From NCBI GenBank assembly GCA_013398295.1, contig VZSF01009117.1, forward strand, positions 186,001 through 250,000: DNA of 64,000 nucleotides, given 5' to 3'. Of this stretch, positions 59,801 to 64,000 are shown in pieces; position 1 is the stretch's first letter; each line of letters begins with the position of its first letter. The notes under the pieces are model-generated. The model made no database searches, was not told the origin of the DNA, and saw only the letters and a program-made list of their open reading frames with translations. The position numbers and the translations under genes were made by a program. This stretch comes from Chionis minor (lineage: Eukaryota; Chordata; Aves; Charadriiformes; Chionididae).

Positions 59801-61711
59801 ACTCTCTACTTCTCTAAGCTCCATAAGAATTAGCAGAAAAATCTCAGAAAGGAAAAAAAAAGTTAAGTATGTCCGTGCAATTGTAGATAGCAAGCAGTAC
59901 CAGTTGTCTACTTCTTAAATATATTTTTCTGAAAATACTTTCATACAAGGACTGCACGAAATAAAAATTCAATTTAAAATTGTATTACCAATTACTTGCA
60001 TACGATTTTACTTCCAGACTTTCCCAACTAAGTGAAGTCTTTATGCCTAGGCTGGCTCAGTGAGCTGGCAGAATTATTTTCTTCAATACCAGATTCTGAC
60101 AACCAAATAGTTATTCTCATAAAAGGTAGCAAAATACACACAGCAGACCTCCACCCCTTTAACAGTCACACTCCACATAAGGTTCTGTTAAATGGCACTG
60201 TCCTGTGGCCAAATTTTATTATTATTAGCATATAACATGACATACAGATTTCAAAAGTAGAGTATTTTCCTTTTACTTCCCTAGCTTTTCTCCTCACCAG
60301 CATATGTGCACTTATAATTTGATAAGTCTTTAATCATTTCACAGTAAGACTTCTTTCACCTAAATCCAGAACACGTAACCAGGTCATGCTCCATACTGAA
60401 CTTCAGAATGAAATAAAGTAATAGTGACAAACATTTCTTTCAGTATCAACATACAGGGCTCATATAGTACCCTTCACTCCAAAACCTCTGCACTCCCCCT
60501 TTATGCCCGCATTAAAATAAATGAAAAAGAATCCCTTTCTCCCAAAAAGGCTTTCACTGCAACAACTTCTTAATGAACTAATTGTCAAATTATGGCTTGA
60601 GAATACCAGCCTTTTTAATCTATTCCTCTCTTCATTCTGCCTATAAGATACAGCTCCCTAGTGTTTTCAGAAGGACCCCAAAACTCTTTAAGAAAGTCTC
60701 ATAATTCTTTTGTCACATAAATATGGAAAAAGGTAAGGAACTACTGAACAAAAAAATAGTCTAACTGCTAGTTAAACTTTTATTTAGTGCAAAACACATG
60801 AAGAAATGTAGTTATGATTTAAAAAAAAAAACACACAGATTTATCCAAGGCTGCACTAAAATAAACATAAAATATGAGATTATATTTATGATTTTATCCT
60901 TCCTGTACATCTGAATGTCTGTTTTATAATTGTAAGCCAAAGATGGAAAGTGGCATAAGAAAAACAGTTACACTGACAGAAAATGCGTGCTGTACAAAGG
61001 CAACAGTATATCTTAATGAAAAGATTCTGTGAGTATTATGTGCAGATCATGGCTTTGAAACATATACCAACCCAGTTTCTTCTGGTAGAGTCTAGAAGTT
61101 CAGGCACAGAAACATTATCAGACCATACTTGACTTTTTCATCCAGACTCAGTGAGTGCTAGGTAAAGCAGGATTTCAGCTCTTGCTTTTTCTGTTCTGTG
61201 CTGCTTGATGGATTTTAAGCTACTGAGGAAACTGCAGAGAGTATTTTGAGAGTCATGCAATGGAGGAGAAAAAAGAAAAGGTTTTCCTGAGAACTCATTA
61301 CAGGATGAGGGTTTCGGAGAAAAGCAGATCATCCAGAAAATGATAAGGTGGTCTCATTCAGATATAACAGAAAATTCTACTTGTAATCTAAAGAATGTGG
61401 TTGGGGGAAAAAAAACCCCAACAACAACCAAATCCACAAAAAACAACAACATTGAAATCACTGACAGAATTTAAGTCAGTTTTGCTAAACAGTTTAATTT
61501 TTCTTAGCCACCTTCATTTTCTGAGTTTAGACACTTGAGTGTACTCATACTCCGTTTGAGAAAAGGCATGAGATATGATCTTAGGAGCTTTGGACTTCTT
61601 AGGCTCCCCTCAGTAATACTCATTAAAACTACTTCCAGAAATGTGAATTTATGCTGTCTAGTATCAAGGTGAATTGTGCTTGACCATGATAATTGCCTTT
61701 CACAATAAAAC
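56845..61711. other. Non-coding stretch, no gene seen
   Basis: No recognisable gene. Includes an A19 run followed by CAAA-rich sequence (58112-58188), a pyrimidine-rich patch (about 58600-58760) and scattered short frames up to 91 codons without domains. Confidence 0.6.
58112..58188. repeat. Poly-A run and (CAAA)n-like low complexity
   Basis: Nineteen consecutive A followed by interrupted CAAA/ACAA units. It could be a decayed retroposon tail, but no SINE or LINE body is recognised upstream. Confidence 0.75.
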
Positions 61712-61880
61712 TACTAGCTTTGCAGAGGAAGAGGGAAACAGTGACATCATTTGCCTTGACTTAAACATAGTTTTCAACACAGACTGTGACAGGATCTTTT
61801 GAAGTTGTCCCTGTTTTAAGCAGGAAGTGGGAATAATGACCTCCAGAGGCCCCTTCCTACTTTGACCTTTTTAGGAATTT
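61712..61880 (+). mobile_element. Old degraded CR1 with internal deletion
   Basis: GCAGAGGAAGAGGGAAACAG, then ATCATTTGCCTTGACTTAAACATAGTTTTCAACACAGAC, resembles the CR1 'IYLDFSKAFDT' coding block. It is followed at once, near 61800, by CCCTGTTTTAAGCAGGAAGTGGGAATAATGACCTCCAGAGG, which resembles the older CR1 3' end ('ctgctttgagcaggggttggactagatgacctc'). Everything between is missing. No ATTCTATGAT repeats remain. Confidence 0.6.
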
Positions 61881-63585
61881 GTGACGTAAAACAAAAATAA
61901 ATTTACATTTTATACAGATGTAGATTAAAACCACATGATAACACATGAATGTACGTAATTCAGTGGTTACTTAAATACAAAAGGGAAATCTTAACTGTAC
62001 TTCCAAGATTCCTTATAGAAGCACTTTCTATAGTCAGCCTTATGGCATTTAATTCAACCTATGAACCAAGATTACTTTATCCTATAATTTTAGCAGGTGA
62101 CAAATACTGACTGCATATTCTGGAACCTATTGTCATCACACACTAAGAAAAAAAATAAAGTGATCATGACCTAAGTATTACTGATGTAATTTTAGTACAT
62201 TAGCTTCTCTCTTTACACGGGTGATGACAATAACTATTATGGTAACAAAGCCATTGAAAAAAAAGAAAATATTTTGCACTTTATAGGTTGAGTAGAGATT
62301 ATTTTGTATTCTTAAGCAGTAATCATAACTAATCTTATCATACTTGCTGTTGCAGTAGCTTTTCAACTCATCATAGTGGATTGACAAGCGTATAAAGTCA
62401 CTTAACCGCAACAGATCACACACAAACTTCCACCATAGTTTTAAGAAACACTTATTATTAACAACTATTATTAAAATGTGCACCTATAGGAAACAAGCTT
62501 GCGGCCACAAATATCTGTGAAAGAGCAGCATAATAATATAATAATATCCACAGTTAACTACACAGATCACTACTTAACTTTCTGTCACCAAATAACGCTT
62601 CAAGATTGAACAAAAAATCCCATGCATGGCCAATATATGTGATCTTGAAAGTTGTGCAAGAAAACTTTTCAACTCTTTTTATAACAAACTGCCAAAAGGT
62701 ATCTCTGAAATTGAGGAAAATTTCAATTTTTCAGTCTTGAATACACATTTTAAAACATTGTCCCTGCCCTGACAAACACCTCCCCACACACAACCTCCTG
62801 GCACCCAGGCACTCACAAGCCACTGCAGTGCCCTTACATATGAAAAGACAAATGTCAATGAATTCCGTTTCAAAGTCTAAAAAGCAGAACAACACTACCA
62901 AATACATGGGAAAATTTGACATCGTACTTCTATGGAGGATCCACTATAACAACGAATCGAAAAACTAATCAGAAATGCTACTTGTTTAAAATACATCATA
63001 GCAAAAAAAAAAAAAAAGGTGAGACAGGAAATAGATTTCACGTAGTAGCCTTTTAAGCTGTCAAAACTGTACCTCATGTTTTGATTTCAAGGAACAAGAT
63101 TACATTAATTTGATTAATAACTTCTTTAAAAAAATGCATTCAAAGAAAACAAAGACCATCTTTAAAGCTTGAAAAGTCATTACAAGTTTTTATACAGATC
63201 ATTTGTAAAAGTTTTGTGAGAGATTCAGAGCAATGTGCACACATGCTTCAGAAGTCCAGTATTATGAAAGCTTGTGACACCTATCCTTAAATCCTGTCTC
63301 AATTTCTTAGAACTTGTGCAAATTTATTGTCTCCATTGCCACCATAAATAAATCAGTAACAAAAATACTTTCTTTCCATAAAGAGTTGAACATTCTATAA
63401 AATTTTATACGAAGTAATAAATTTATTAAAAGGTATGTTGAAAAAGATTGACATTTATCATAAACCCAACTGTAAGTGATACATTGATCTGTATATGTTT
63501 GGGGGCACAGAGGAATGCACATTAGAAAGAAAAAATCATAATACCGTAAAAGTTGTCCTTCTCTAAAACATACAATAAAGCATTG
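61881..63585. other. Non-coding stretch, no gene seen
   Basis: AT-rich, with (AAT)n-like units near 62530 and a poly-A run near 63003-63017. Nothing recognisable; open frames reach 101 codons (62178-62483, minus) without a domain. Confidence 0.6.
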
Positions 63586-64000
63586 CTACCTGGACTTAAG
63601 CAAAGCATTTGACACTGTCCCGCATGACATCCTAGTCTCCAAATTGGAGAGTCACGGGTTCGATGAATGGACCACTCGGTGGATAAGGAACTGGCTGGAT
63701 GGCCGCACTCAAAGGGTTGTGGTTAATGGGTCAATGTCCACGTGGCGGCCAGTGACGAGTGGTGTCCCGCAAGGGTCAGTACTGGGACCAGTGCTATTTA
63801 ACATCTTTGTTGGAGACATGGACAGTGGGATCGAGTGCACCCTCAGCAAGTTTGCCGATGACACCAAGCTCGGTGGCGCGGTTGACACACTGGAGGGAAG
63901 GGATGCCATCCAGAGGGACCTGGACAGGCTTGAGAGGTGGGCTAATGCAAATGGCATGAAGTTCAACCAAGCCAAGTGCAGAGTCCTACACCTGGGACGT
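63586..64000 (+). mobile_element. CR1 retrotransposon, 5'-truncated, continues past window
   Basis: Begins abruptly at about 63586 inside reverse-transcriptase coding sequence (CTACCTGGACTTAAGCAAAG) and is still CR1 at the last base. The sharp 5' truncation without a target-site duplication is typical of CR1. Higher GC and CpG content than the other copies, and an undamaged frame, suggest it is the youngest copy here. The 3' end lies outside the window. Confidence 0.95.
63587..64000 (+). CDS. CR1 ORF2 reverse-transcriptase fragment, open to window end
   Basis: 138 consecutive sense codons with no start methionine of its own, because the insertion is truncated. Motifs in order: [13 protein letters not shown] (residues 1-13; contains the first catalytic aspartate region), N-W-L-D-G-R near residue 36, [14 protein letters not shown] from about residue 60, the intact catalytic box F-A-D-D-T-K-L near residue 89, and C-R-V-L-H-L-G-R at the edge. 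Lacking the N-terminal endonuclease and without a promoter, it cannot retrotranspose; the open frame reflects recent insertion rather than function. Confidence 0.9.

Noticed and set aside
63650..63665. GGGTTCGATGAAT resembling a tRNA B box
   Set aside because: It lies inside the CR1 coding frame and has no A box or cloverleaf around it.

Overview
This is AT-rich, non-coding vertebrate nuclear DNA, almost certainly from a bird. The lineage call rests on several CR1 non-LTR retrotransposon copies, some with the avian-type 3' end (a 'ggtcccttccaacc'-like segment followed by ATTCTATGAT-type repeats), plus worn remnants of CORE-SINE/MIR elements. I find no convincing multi-exon protein-coding gene, no tRNA, rRNA or snRNA, no CRISPR array and no bacterial-type gene organisation. 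The window is best read as intergenic DNA or a large intron.

Layout. 1-18.7 kb is single-copy-looking DNA with microsatellites, two probable MIR remnants (about 12.8 and 15.0 kb), a CpG-bearing patch with a strong minus-strand splice-donor motif (4.1-4.4 kb) and a possible 23-nt microexon (6.98 kb). 18.75-19.49 kb is a minus-strand CR1 3' fragment containing a one-N gap flanked by two near-identical ~235-bp copies. 19.5-35.2 kb is mostly featureless, with a diverged 63-bp repeat pair (26.4 and 27.1 kb), two inverted repeats (31.3 and 32.3 kb) and one coding-looking short ORF (32.5 kb). A CR1 tail lies at 35.23 kb, a very old CR1 reverse-transcriptase remnant at 37.4-37.8 kb and a MIR/CORE-SINE head at 41.1 kb. 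A 40-bp sequence at 41.43 kb recurs at 44.48 kb between 10-bp direct repeats, as if copied and inserted. 45.2-46.97 kb is a plus-strand CR1 with a large internal deletion; 49.9-51.0 kb is a minus-strand CR1 of another subfamily. 52.7-56.8 kb is a 2,054-bp segment, mostly minus-strand CR1, present twice in tandem around a single N, most likely an assembly artefact. A short degraded CR1 lies at 61.7 kb, and a well-preserved plus-strand CR1 begins at 63.59 kb and runs off the right edge with an open reverse-transcriptase frame.

No genes here can be shown to work together. The recognisable coding capacity is CR1 ORF2 at several stages of decay. The most useful observations are the two probable false duplications, the 40-bp templated-looking insertion with a target-site-type duplication, and a few exon-like signals that need transcript or conservation data. 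Repeat-family names come from recognising conserved motifs by eye, not from a database search.
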